From contig JADZBR010000051.1 in assembly GCA_020852035.1 (NCBI GenBank), positions 1 through 6,436 on the forward strand: a stretch of DNA of 6,436 nt, written 5' to 3'. This document shows positions 1 through 5,761 of this stretch, piece by piece. This DNA comes from Caulobacteraceae bacterium. GTDB taxonomy: Bacteria; Pseudomonadota; Alphaproteobacteria; Caulobacterales; Caulobacteraceae. Below the pieces are notes generated by a model. It was not told the origin of the DNA. It made no database searches and saw nothing but the letters and a program-made list of their open reading frames with translations. Both the position numbers and the translations under genes were made by a program. The first letter of the stretch is position 1. Each line of letters begins with the position of its first letter.

Positions 1-611
1 CGGGCTTCACCATTACTTCCGAGGAGTGGCTGAAGAAGCCCGGCAGCGTCGGCAAGCGCCCCGAACTGCTCGGTTCCAAGATCATCGACGAGAATGGCGA
101 GGAGTGCCCGACCGGAGTGGCCGGCGCCATCTACCACCAGCTGCCGCCGGGCGGCGGCTTTTCCTACTACAAGGACGACGCCAAGACCCAGAGCTCGCGT
201 CTGGGCGACTATTTCACGATGGGCGACGTCGGCTATTTCGACGAAGACGGCTACCTCTTCCTCACCGGCCGCAACGCCGAGACGATCATTTCCGGCGGGG
301 TGAACATCTACCCGCAGGAGATCGACAACGAGCTGATCAAGCACGACGCCGTCGCCGACTCCTCGACCGTCGGCGTGCCCAATGACGAATGGGGCGAGGA
401 GGTTCGCGCGGTCATCCTGCTGGAGCCCGGCTATGAGCCGAGCGAGCAGCTCAAGGCCGAAATACTCGGCTTCGCCAAGGCCAACCTGCCCGGCTACAAG
501 GTCCCCCGCGGCCTCGATTTCGTCACCGACCTGCCCCGCAGCGAAGCCGGCAAGATCCAGCGCAACAAGGTGCGGGCGCCCTACTGGGAAGGCCGCGCGC
601 GGGCGATCTGA
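1..611 (+). CDS. Acyl-CoA synthetase (ANL / AMP-binding family), C-terminal part, 5' end outside window
   Basis: Enzymes of this family activate a carboxylic acid with ATP to an acyl-adenylate and then transfer it to CoA. The reading frame is open from the left edge (first full codon at base 3) and leaves 202 residues, against a usual family length of roughly 500-550, so the N-terminal ATP-binding P-loop region is missing. Visible motifs are GDVGYFDEDGY at residues 74-84 with the following TGR (ribose-binding Asp and hinge area), GGVNIYPQEID at about 98-108, and GKIQRNKVR near the end, where Lys184 (codon 552-554) is the expected adenylation lysine. The usual hinge Lys-Asp appears as Ala-Glu in GRNAETII. 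The style fits fatty-acyl or other carboxylate-CoA ligases, but substrate choice is set by the missing half and cannot be read here. The gene ends with TGA at 609-611 and is followed by a large inverted repeat, so it is probably not cotranscribed with the next gene. The family call is secure; the substrate is unknown. Confidence 0.93.
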   Translation, partial: GFTITSEEWLKKPGSVGKRPELLGSKIIDENGEECPTGVAGAIYHQLPPGGGFSYYKDDAKTQSSRLGDYFTMGDVGYFDEDGYLFLTGRNAETIISGGVNIYPQEIDNELIKHDAVADSSTVGVPNDEWGEEVRAVILLEPGYEPSEQLKAEILGFAKANLPGYKVPRGLDFVTDLPRSEAGKIQRNKVRAPYWEGRARAI

Positions 612-619
612 TCTGCCGT

Positions 620-753
620 CCCCCAGAATGGGGAAGTGGCCCGAAGGCGTAGCCGAGGGTCGATGGGGGAGGCCTGAGAGTGGGTCACCCACCTCCCCCA
701 TCGACCTTCGCTCGCTACGCGATCTCAGGCCACTTCCCCCGTACCGGGGGAAG
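620..753. repeat. Large nested inverted repeat in the gap after the acyl-CoA ligase gene
   Basis: The 210-base gap 612-821 holds no gene that I can support; most of it is this symmetric element. The outer arms GGGGAAGTGGCC (630-641) and GGCCACTTCCCC (728-739) are perfect complements. The inner arms are 658-672 and 692-706, 15 bases paired without mismatch. Between them lies a tip with the small palindrome TGGGTCACCCA (681-691). Bases 642-657 and 707-727 pair only partly (GCGTAGC with GCTACGC). Each outer end carries its own small hairpin: CCCC-AGAAT-GGGG at 621-633, and CTTCCCCC with GGGGGAAG (733-740 and 746-753). The overall shape is a long imperfect stem with a hairpin at each foot. It resembles the dispersed palindromic intergenic elements of Caulobacterales genomes (inference) and could also terminate transcription of the upstream gene. 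Confidence 0.8.
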
Positions 754-821
754 GATGGCGCAACGCCGCGAAACCCTCCGTGTCTGGACCCTGAGCCGCG
801 GCGCATGGCATAGGCGCCGCC

Positions 822-1988
822 ATGTCCATTCCCTTCATCGACCTGGGCGCGCAGAGGCGCCGCCTGGGCGAGCCGCTGGAGCAGGCGATCCTCGGGGTCG
901 TGCGGTCCGGCGCCTATGTGCTCGGCCCGCAGGTCGCCGAGTTTGAGCAGAAGCTCGCCGCCTTCGGCCGCGCCAGGCACGCCCTCGGCTGCGCCAACGG
1001 CACCGACGCCCTGGTGCTGGCGCTGATGGCCCTGGGCGCCGGCCCTGGCGACGCGGTCTTCTGCCCGAGCTTCACCTTCGCCGCGACCGGCGAGGCGCCC
1101 ATCCTGGTCGGCGCGACCCCGGTGTTCGTCGATATCCTGCCGGACACCTATAACCTCGACCCGGCGCACCTCGACGCCGCCATCGAAGCGGTGAAGGCCA
1201 GAGGCGAGCTGACCCCCAAGGCGGTGATCGCCGTCGATCTCTTCGGCCAGCCGGCGGACTATCCGGCCATCGCCGAGGTGACGCAGAAGCACGGCCTGAA
1301 GCTGATCTCCGATTCAGCCCAGGGCTTCGGCTGCAGCCTGCTGGGCGAACAGCCCCTGCACTGGGCCGACATCACCACCACCAGCTTCTTCCCCGCCAAG
1401 CCGCTCGGCTGCTACGGCGACGGCGGCGCGGTGCTCACCGACGACGCGGCCCTGCACGAGCTGCTCGACAGCCTGCACGTCCACGGCAAGGCCACGGCCA
1501 GCGACCTCGCCGGCCGCACCTTCGCGCACGAGACCAAGTACCTGAACATGCGCGTCGGCCTGAACAGCCGGCTCGACACGATCCAGGCCGCCGTGCTGCT
1601 GGAGAAGCTGAAGGTCTTCGAGGAGGAGATCATGCTCCGCCAGGCGGTCGCCGACCGCTACGCCGACGGCCTCTCGGACGTTGTCGCGACGCCTAAGGTG
1701 ATCCACGGCGGCGTCTCGGTCTGGGCGCAGTACACCGTCGAGGCGAAGGATCGCGACGGCCTCGGCGCGCACCTGAAGGCGCAAGGGGTGCCGACCGCCG
1801 TCTACTACCCCATCCCGATCCACCGGCAGGAGATCTACTCAGGCTATCCCACCGGCCCCGGCGGCCTGCCGGTGACCGACGCCAAGGCGCAGACCGTGAT
1901 CAGCCTGCCGATGCACCCCTATCTGGAGAAGGACGTGCAGGACCAGATCATCGGCCACGTCCGCGCCTTCCACGGCAGGAACGCTTGA
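822..1988 (+). CDS. wbpE: DegT/DnrJ/EryC1/StrS aminotransferase, WbpE/WlbC type (UDP-GlcNAc3NA-forming)
   Basis: This PLP-dependent sugar aminotransferase has 388 residues, close to the family's usual 360-390. WbpE/WlbC transfers an amino group from glutamate to UDP-2-acetamido-3-keto-glucuronate, making a 3-amino sugar acid for surface polysaccharide; it acts in the cytoplasm. Lys193 in SFFPAKPLGCYGDGGA is the Schiff-base lysine, Asp164 and Gln167 in SDSAQGFG contact the PLP ring, and CANGTDAL (57-64) is the phosphate-binding region. Further signatures shared with my memory of Pseudomonas WbpE are GAYVLGPQV (30-38), RVGLNSRLDTIQAA (244-257), FEEEIMLRQ (266-274), GVPTAVYYPIPI (322-333) and SLPMHPYL (361-368). 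The segment between HVHG and MRVGLNSR (about 224-242) is longer than I recall for WbpE. The ATG at 822 gives the standard N-terminus FIDL; its Shine-Dalgarno sequence is weak. The next gene overlaps the stop. Other sugar aminotransferases of the family are possible but less likely, given the WbpA neighbour. Confidence 0.9.
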   Translation: MSIPFIDLGAQRRRLGEPLEQAILGVVRSGAYVLGPQVAEFEQKLAAFGRARHALGCANGTDALVLALMALGAGPGDAVFCPSFTFAATGEAPILVGATPVFVDILPDTYNLDPAHLDAAIEAVKARGELTPKAVIAVDLFGQPADYPAIAEVTQKHGLKLISDSAQGFGCSLLGEQPLHWADITTTSFFPAKPLGCYGDGGAVLTDDAALHELLDSLHVHGKATASDLAGRTFAHETKYLNMRVGLNSRLDTIQAAVLLEKLKVFEEEIMLRQAVADRYADGLSDVVATPKVIHGGVSVWAQYTVEAKDRDGLGAHLKAQGVPTAVYYPIPIHRQEIYSGYPTGPGGLPVTDAKAQTVISLPMHPYLEKDVQDQIIGHVRAFHGRNA

Positions 1989-3331
1989 GCCAGGCCGCCC
2001 GCGCCGAGGCGATGGCCGACGCCTTCGTGCGGCGGCTTGAAGCCCGCGACCTGACCGTCGGCATCGTCGGCCTGGGCTACGTCGGTGTCCCCCTCGCCGA
2101 GGGCTTCCTCGCCAAGGGCCTGCGCGTAGTCGGCTACGAGCCGGACGCCGCCAAGGTCGCCGCGCTCGCCGCCGGCGAAAGCTACATCAGCCACATCGAC
2201 CCGGTGCGGGTGAAGCTGATGGCCGCCTCGGGCCTCTTCCAGCCGACCACCGATCCCTCGAGCCTGGCCTACGCCGACGCCATCCTGCTCTGCGTGCCGA
2301 CCCCGCTCGACGCCCACCGCGAACCGGACCTCTCCTTCGTCGAGGCCGCGACCCGCACCGTCGCCGAGCACCTGCGTCCCGGCCAACTGGTGGCGCTGGA
2401 ATCCACCACATACCCCGGCACCAGCGCCGAGATCGTCCGCCCGATCCTGGAGGACGTCAGCGGCCTCGCCAGCGGCGTCGACTTCGCCCTCGCCTACAGC
2501 CCCGAGCGCGAGGACCCCGGCAACATCGACTTCGGCGCCACCTCGACCCCCAAGATCGTCGGCGCCGACACCGCGCCCGAGCGCCGCATGGCCAGCGCCC
2601 TCTACGGCGCCCTCACCCAGGTGGTGGAAGTCGCCGACCTGAAGACCGCCGAGGCCGCCAAGCTCACCGAGAACATCTTCCGGCTGGTCAACATCGCCCT
2701 GGTCAACGAGCTGAAGGTGGTCTTCGAGAGCCTCGACATCGACATCTGGCAGGTGATCGACGCGGCCAGGACCAAGCCCTTCGGCTACATGCCCTTCTAT
2801 CCGGGCCCGGGCCTCGGCGGCCACTGCATCGGCATCGACCCCTTCTACCTGACCTGGAAGGCCAGAGCCCACGGCGAGCCGACCCGCTTCATCGAACTGG
2901 CCGGCGACGTGGTCACCGCGATGCCCGCCCGCGTGGTCGAGGCCACCGCCCGCGCGCTGAGCGACATCTCCGGCAAGGCGGTGAACGGCGCCCGCGTGCT
3001 GGTGGTGGGCCTGGCCTACAAGAAGAACGTCGACGACCTGCGCGAAAGCCCGGCGATCCACGTCATCCGCCTGTTGCGCGAGCGCGGCGCCGAGGTGGCC
3101 TACCACGACCCCTTCATCCCTGCCGCGCCGGACCTCGCCGAGCACCCCGAGATCGCCGGCATGACCTCCGCCGCCTGGGCGGCCCTTTCCGACTACGACG
3201 CCGCCGTCATCTGCACCGACCACGACGGCGTCGACTACGCCGCCCTCGCCGCCGCCGTGCCGGTGGTGGTCGACACCCGCAACGCCCTCGCCCGCGCCGG
3301 CGTCGCGGCGGCGAACGCCCGCAAGGCCTGA
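1985..3331 (+). CDS. wbpA: UDP-N-acetyl-D-glucosamine 6-dehydrogenase, WbpA type (UDP-glucose/GDP-mannose dehydrogenase family)
   Basis: The enzyme oxidises the C6 hydroxyl of a UDP-sugar to a carboxylate using two NAD+. WbpA-type members use UDP-GlcNAc and give UDP-GlcNAcA. Numbered from TTG (448 aa), the N-terminal Rossmann motif GIVGLGYVG is at 26-34, followed by CVPTPL (103-108), ESTTYPGT (139-146) and YSPEREDPGN (171-180). The central domain has KLTEN (226-230) and the catalytic Cys281 in GPGLGGHCIGIDPFYLTWKA. The C-terminal domain has GLAYKKNVDDLRESP (342-356) and TDHD (411-414). SPEREDPGN, the YPGPGLGGHC block and YKKNVDD are what I recall of Pseudomonas WbpA rather than of UDP-glucose dehydrogenase. 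The TTG start at 1985 overlaps the upstream TGA by four bases, with AGGA at 1977-1980. An in-frame ATG at 2012 would give 439 aa and an N-terminus closer to WbpA's length, but its spacing from GAGG is only two bases. The start is therefore uncertain; the family is not. The gene is cotranscribed with the aminotransferase. Confidence 0.92.
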   Translation: MSQAARAEAMADAFVRRLEARDLTVGIVGLGYVGVPLAEGFLAKGLRVVGYEPDAAKVAALAAGESYISHIDPVRVKLMAASGLFQPTTDPSSLAYADAILLCVPTPLDAHREPDLSFVEAATRTVAEHLRPGQLVALESTTYPGTSAEIVRPILEDVSGLASGVDFALAYSPEREDPGNIDFGATSTPKIVGADTAPERRMASALYGALTQVVEVADLKTAEAAKLTENIFRLVNIALVNELKVVFESLDIDIWQVIDAARTKPFGYMPFYPGPGLGGHCIGIDPFYLTWKARAHGEPTRFIELAGDVVTAMPARVVEATARALSDISGKAVNGARVLVVGLAYKKNVDDLRESPAIHVIRLLRERGAEVAYHDPFIPAAPDLAEHPEIAGMTSAAWAALSDYDAAVICTDHDGVDYAALAAAVPVVVDTRNALARAGVAAANARKA

Positions 3332-3361
3332 AATCCTCCCCCGTGCAACGGGGAAGGATTT
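3331..3361 (+). terminator. Hairpin overlapping the dehydrogenase stop codon, probable terminator
   Basis: Bases 3331-3344 pair with 3348-3361 around a three-base GCA loop: 13 of 14 positions match, with one C-A mismatch. The stem begins on the last base of the TGA stop. Its right arm ends in TTT but no longer T run follows, so it is not a classic strong intrinsic terminator. It lies exactly at the end of the two-gene operon. Its core (TCCCCCGT, then ACGGGGAAGGAT) resembles the right foot of the repeat at 620-753, so it may be a short member of the same repeat family. Confidence 0.55.
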
Positions 3362-3442
3362 GGGCGGCGCTCTCGGCCGTTCAGGCTGCTTCATCGCGGA
3401 CGCCGATTCAGCTTGGCCGTGCGCCGGATGTCGCCCAAGCTT

Positions 3443-3462
3443 CGCCCTCAACCTGGAGGGCG
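3443..3462 (+). promoter_or_regulatory. Shine-Dalgarno of the lipoprotein gene, inside a small predicted hairpin
   Basis: GGAGGG at 3455-3460 lies five bases before the ATG at 3466 and selects that start. CGCCCTC (3443-3449) is perfectly complementary to GAGGGCG (3456-3462) with a six-base loop AACCTG, so the ribosome binding site could be masked in the mRNA. The rest of the leader (3362-3442) has no gene and no promoter that I can name with confidence. A GATTC (GANTC, the CcrM methylation target in Caulobacter-like bacteria) lies at 3405-3409. The masking role is inference. Confidence 0.45.
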
Positions 3463-3465
3463 GTG

Positions 3466-4761
3466 ATGTTCGGGTTCATCGTGGCGGACAGCCGCCGGCG
3501 GCGCGGCGCGCACCTCCCCTTCCTTCTGGCCCTTGCCGCCCCCCTGCTGCTGCTCGCCGCTTGCACCGTCTCCCCGAGCCAGGCCGATATCCACCGCGAG
3601 CCGATCCGCGCCGCAACGCCTGAGGGCGACCGGGTGTTCGTCCTCACCAGCCAGTGGAAGACCTACAAGCCGATCACCTCGCGCCGCGGCTCCAGCGGCA
3701 ATGCCTACACCGACCTCTACATCGACGTCTGGGCCTTCGACGCGGCTGACGCCAAGCCGGTCTGGCGCCAGCGGGTCACCCAGCAGCGCAGCGGCGTCAA
3801 CATGGGCCGCGCCCTGCTCGGCGTCTCCGGCGGCAAGCTGTGGGTGCTGCAGCCGACCGGCCTCATCGGGCTCTCGACGAAAGACGGCTCGGTCGCAGCC
3901 GACGTGGCCAGGATCGAGGCCGCCAACCCGGCGCTGAAGTCGCTGCTGCCGACCGAGGACAATTACTACAAGTTCGACGCGGGCGGCCTGTCCTTCACCG
4001 CCGCCGACGGCCGCGAGTGGCGGCTGAACGGCGCGGACCTGAAGGCGACGCCGCCGACGCCGCCGCCCGCGCAGCCCGCAGAGGGCGTCTTCCTGCCCGC
4101 GCGCTGGGCCGGCGGGGTCGGCACCTGGATGTTCATGGAACGCGCGCTGTTCACCCGCAACGGCTGGTTCGGCCTGCTCGACGACGCCGAGGCCAAGGGG
4201 TTCGCCGAACAGGGCGCGATCGGCGGCATCGACCCGGAGAAGCATCCGCGCACGCGCATGTGGCAGGCCCGGGTCGGCTCGAAGGAGACCTTCTTCGGCC
4301 CCCGCCCGACCTTCAGCAACTTCAAGCCTCTGCCGGAGGGCCAGGAATATCTGCATGCGGGCCTGCTCACCAACGGGGTGACCAACAGCCTGCCGATCAT
4401 GCTCTTCAAGCCCGACAGCATGCTGGTGCTGCACAAGGACCGGCTGGGCGACGAAGGCCGTCTGCAGCTGACCCGCGTCACCGGCCCGAACGGCAAGCCC
4501 GCCTGGACCGTCACCCTGCCGATGACCCGGCTGGAGGCGGTGATGCCCGGCGAGACGGGCGTCGTGCTGCAGGGCTACCGCCCCGAGGAGGACCCTAACC
4601 GGGGCCTCAACTCCTCGAACATTCCGATCGACGTCGACCAGATCGTCTCTGTCGACTATGCGACCGGCAAGATGGGCGTGTACGGCTTCCTGGTGCCGGC
4701 CACCAAGCCGCACGACATCCCGCCATCTTCAACGAAGCTCTCAGCCCCAGGCGGCGGCTAG
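3466..4761 (+). CDS. Uncharacterised lipoprotein with beta-propeller-like repeats
   Basis: I do not recognise a function. The 431-residue product starts with an RRRR n-region (10-13), a Leu/Ala-rich core and the lipobox LAAC with Cys33, so it is probably exported by Sec, processed by signal peptidase II and lipid-anchored, most likely at the outer membrane. Cys33 is its only cysteine. Short beta strands resembling PQQ-like or WD-type propeller blades are visible: KPVWRQRV (97-104), GGKLWVLQPTGLIGLSTKDG (122-141), GKPAWTVTLPM (343-353) and IVSVDYATGKMGVYGF (393-408). A Pro/Ala-rich linker lies at about 194-207. The family may be the uncharacterised PA2928 group, but that is memory and unverified. 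The ATG at 3466 is chosen because GGAGGG precedes it and the signal peptide starts there. The frame stays open upstream to a GTG at 3343, but that codon lies inside the preceding hairpin and would add 41 residues before the signal peptide. The 3' end overlaps the convergent patatin gene by 21 bases. Confidence 0.82.
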   Translation: MFGFIVADSRRRRGAHLPFLLALAAPLLLLAACTVSPSQADIHREPIRAATPEGDRVFVLTSQWKTYKPITSRRGSSGNAYTDLYIDVWAFDAADAKPVWRQRVTQQRSGVNMGRALLGVSGGKLWVLQPTGLIGLSTKDGSVAADVARIEAANPALKSLLPTEDNYYKFDAGGLSFTAADGREWRLNGADLKATPPTPPPAQPAEGVFLPARWAGGVGTWMFMERALFTRNGWFGLLDDAEAKGFAEQGAIGGIDPEKHPRTRMWQARVGSKETFFGPRPTFSNFKPLPEGQEYLHAGLLTNGVTNSLPIMLFKPDSMLVLHKDRLGDEGRLQLTRVTGPNGKPAWTVTLPMTRLEAVMPGETGVVLQGYRPEEDPNRGLNSSNIPIDVDQIVSVDYATGKMGVYGFLVPATKPHDIPPSSTKLSAPGGG

Positions 4762-5610
4762 CCGCGCGGCCTCCGCCTCGCCCTGCGCCAGACCGGCCTC
4801 GGCGGCCGGGCGGCGCTGACGGAAGTCCATCAGGTTGACGCCCATCGCCGCGGCGCTGGCCGCGTCCGGCGAAATCAGCACCACTTCGGCGCCGCCGGCC
4901 TTCAGCGTTTCGATCTCACGCTCGGTGGTCTGGCGCAGACGCTGGGCCATCGGCGTGTCCTCGGCGCTGAGGCGCACCGAGACCAGCACCACCAAGTCGT
5001 AGCCGGTCGCCATGTCGGCGTTGGTGCTGGCTCGCATGCCGCCGTCCATGTAGCGCTTGCCGGCGATGGTGACCGGCGGATAGACGCCCGGCACGCTGCA
5101 GCTCGAGGCCACCGCGCGGACGAGCCCCACGCCGCTCTCCTTCGTCCACAGCTGGAACTCGCCGCTCGCGGTGTCGACCGCTGTGCAGGCGTAGGCGCGC
5201 TCGGGCCAATAGTCGTCGGGCAGGCTGGAGAAGGCCGAGCCGAAGCTTTCGATGAACGCCTGCTCGCTCACGGTCTCTGCCTCCAGCGCCCAGGCGCCGA
5301 GCTCGCGCCGCACCGCCTCGGCCATGAGGGTGGCGAGCTTGCTCATGTCGGCCGGCGCGCGGGTCTTGGCCGCCCCGGCATGCCGCTCGGGCGCCGCGCC
5401 CGCCTGCATCTTCAGGAACGGCGCCACCAGGCTCTCCGCCGCCTCGCCCATCGCCAGCCGAGCGCCGACGAAGGACCCCGCCGAGGTGCCCATGATGAAG
5501 TCGGCTTGGCCGAAGTCGACCCCGCTCCTGGCGAGCCCCGAGATCAGCCCGGACTCCCAGGCGATTCCCACCGGCCCACCGCCGCCCAGCACCACCGCGC
5601 GCGTTCCCAT
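4741..5610 (-). CDS. Patatin-like phospholipase / esterase family protein
   Basis: Patatin-like proteins are serine hydrolases with a Ser-Asp catalytic dyad that cleave acyl esters of phospholipids or related lipids. In this 289-residue protein the oxyanion-hole loop is GGGGPVG (9-15), the nucleophile is Ser43 in GTSAG (41-45), and the partner is Asp189 in YMDGGM (187-192), so all three diagnostic elements are intact. The loop reads GGGGPVGIAWESGL, not the commoner GGGGxRG, which marks a divergent bacterial subgroup lacking the loop arginine. There is no signal peptide or clear membrane segment, so it is predicted cytoplasmic. The ATG at 5610 follows GAGGA (5616-5620) at five bases' spacing. 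The gene lies downstream of the VOC gene on the same strand, separated by 135 bases that hold an inverted repeat, so cotranscription is possible but doubtful. The 3' end overlaps the convergent lipoprotein gene. The substrate cannot be inferred. Confidence 0.92.
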   Translation of the reverse strand: MGTRAVVLGGGGPVGIAWESGLISGLARSGVDFGQADFIMGTSAGSFVGARLAMGEAAESLVAPFLKMQAGAAPERHAGAAKTRAPADMSKLATLMAEAVRRELGAWALEAETVSEQAFIESFGSAFSSLPDDYWPERAYACTAVDTASGEFQLWTKESGVGLVRAVASSCSVPGVYPPVTIAGKRYMDGGMRASTNADMATGYDLVVLVSVRLSAEDTPMAQRLRQTTEREIETLKAGGAEVVLISPDAASAAAMGVNLMDFRQRRPAAEAGLAQGEAEAARLAAAWG

Positions 5611-5615
5611 CGTCT

Positions 5616-5620
5616 TCCTC
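5616..5620 (-). promoter_or_regulatory. Ribosome binding site of the patatin-like gene
   Basis: GAGGA on the minus strand lies five bases upstream of the ATG at 5610-5608. It supports this start, which also places the glycine-rich oxyanion loop at the expected distance from the N-terminus. Confidence 0.7.
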
Positions 5621-5635
5621 CCGTTTCGAGCACTA

Positions 5636-5761
5636 TCTCCCCTCCCCCTGGAGGGGGGAAGGGTCGGGGACGGGGGTGGCGGCGGTTCAACCTCCGCGCC
5701 CTCTCCGGAAAGTCAGCGCCACCCCCACCCCTAACCCCTCCCCCCTCAAGGGGGAGGGGAA
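5636..5761. repeat. Nested inverted repeat between the VOC and patatin genes
   Basis: The left arm 5636-5681 and right arm 5717-5761 are near-complements: GGGGGTGGCG (5672-5681) faces CGCCACCCCC (5717-5726), and the outer parts match with several mismatches. Each arm ends in its own foot hairpin, CCCCCTGGAGGGGG (around 5644-5657) and CCCCCTCAAGGGGG (5742-5755). The 35-base centre (5682-5716) is unpaired in this model. The architecture is the same as the element at 620-753, with a different sequence. Elements of this C/G-block style are, from memory, common between genes in Caulobacterales and related alphaproteobacteria. It covers the end of the VOC gene and most of the gap before the patatin start, and could form an mRNA stem or terminator. 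Confidence 0.8.

Noticed and set aside
382..813. 143-codon plus-strand frame running from the acyl-CoA ligase into the repeat
   Set aside because: It is out of frame with the conserved ligase motifs, and its downstream half is a translation of the inverted repeat.
1919..3451. A 510-codon open frame on the minus strand covering the dehydrogenase gene
   Set aside because: Its translation is low-complexity Gly/Ala/Asp/Arg/His/Val with no motif. It lies antisense to a gene with intact catalytic motifs and is the usual shadow frame of GC-rich DNA.
3343..3465. Upstream GTG start extending the lipoprotein by 41 residues
   Set aside because: The GTG lies in the terminator-like hairpin, has no ribosome binding site, and would bury the signal peptide inside the protein.
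3448..4713. A 421-codon open frame on the minus strand opposite the lipoprotein gene
   Set aside because: The composition is that of a shadow frame (runs of Arg, Gly, Ala, Val). The plus-strand frame has a signal peptide, lipobox and Shine-Dalgarno sequence.
5636..5761. Possible CRISPR-like or tandem repeat array
   Set aside because: There are only two opposed arms, with no direct repeats and no regular spacers. The pattern is an inverted repeat.
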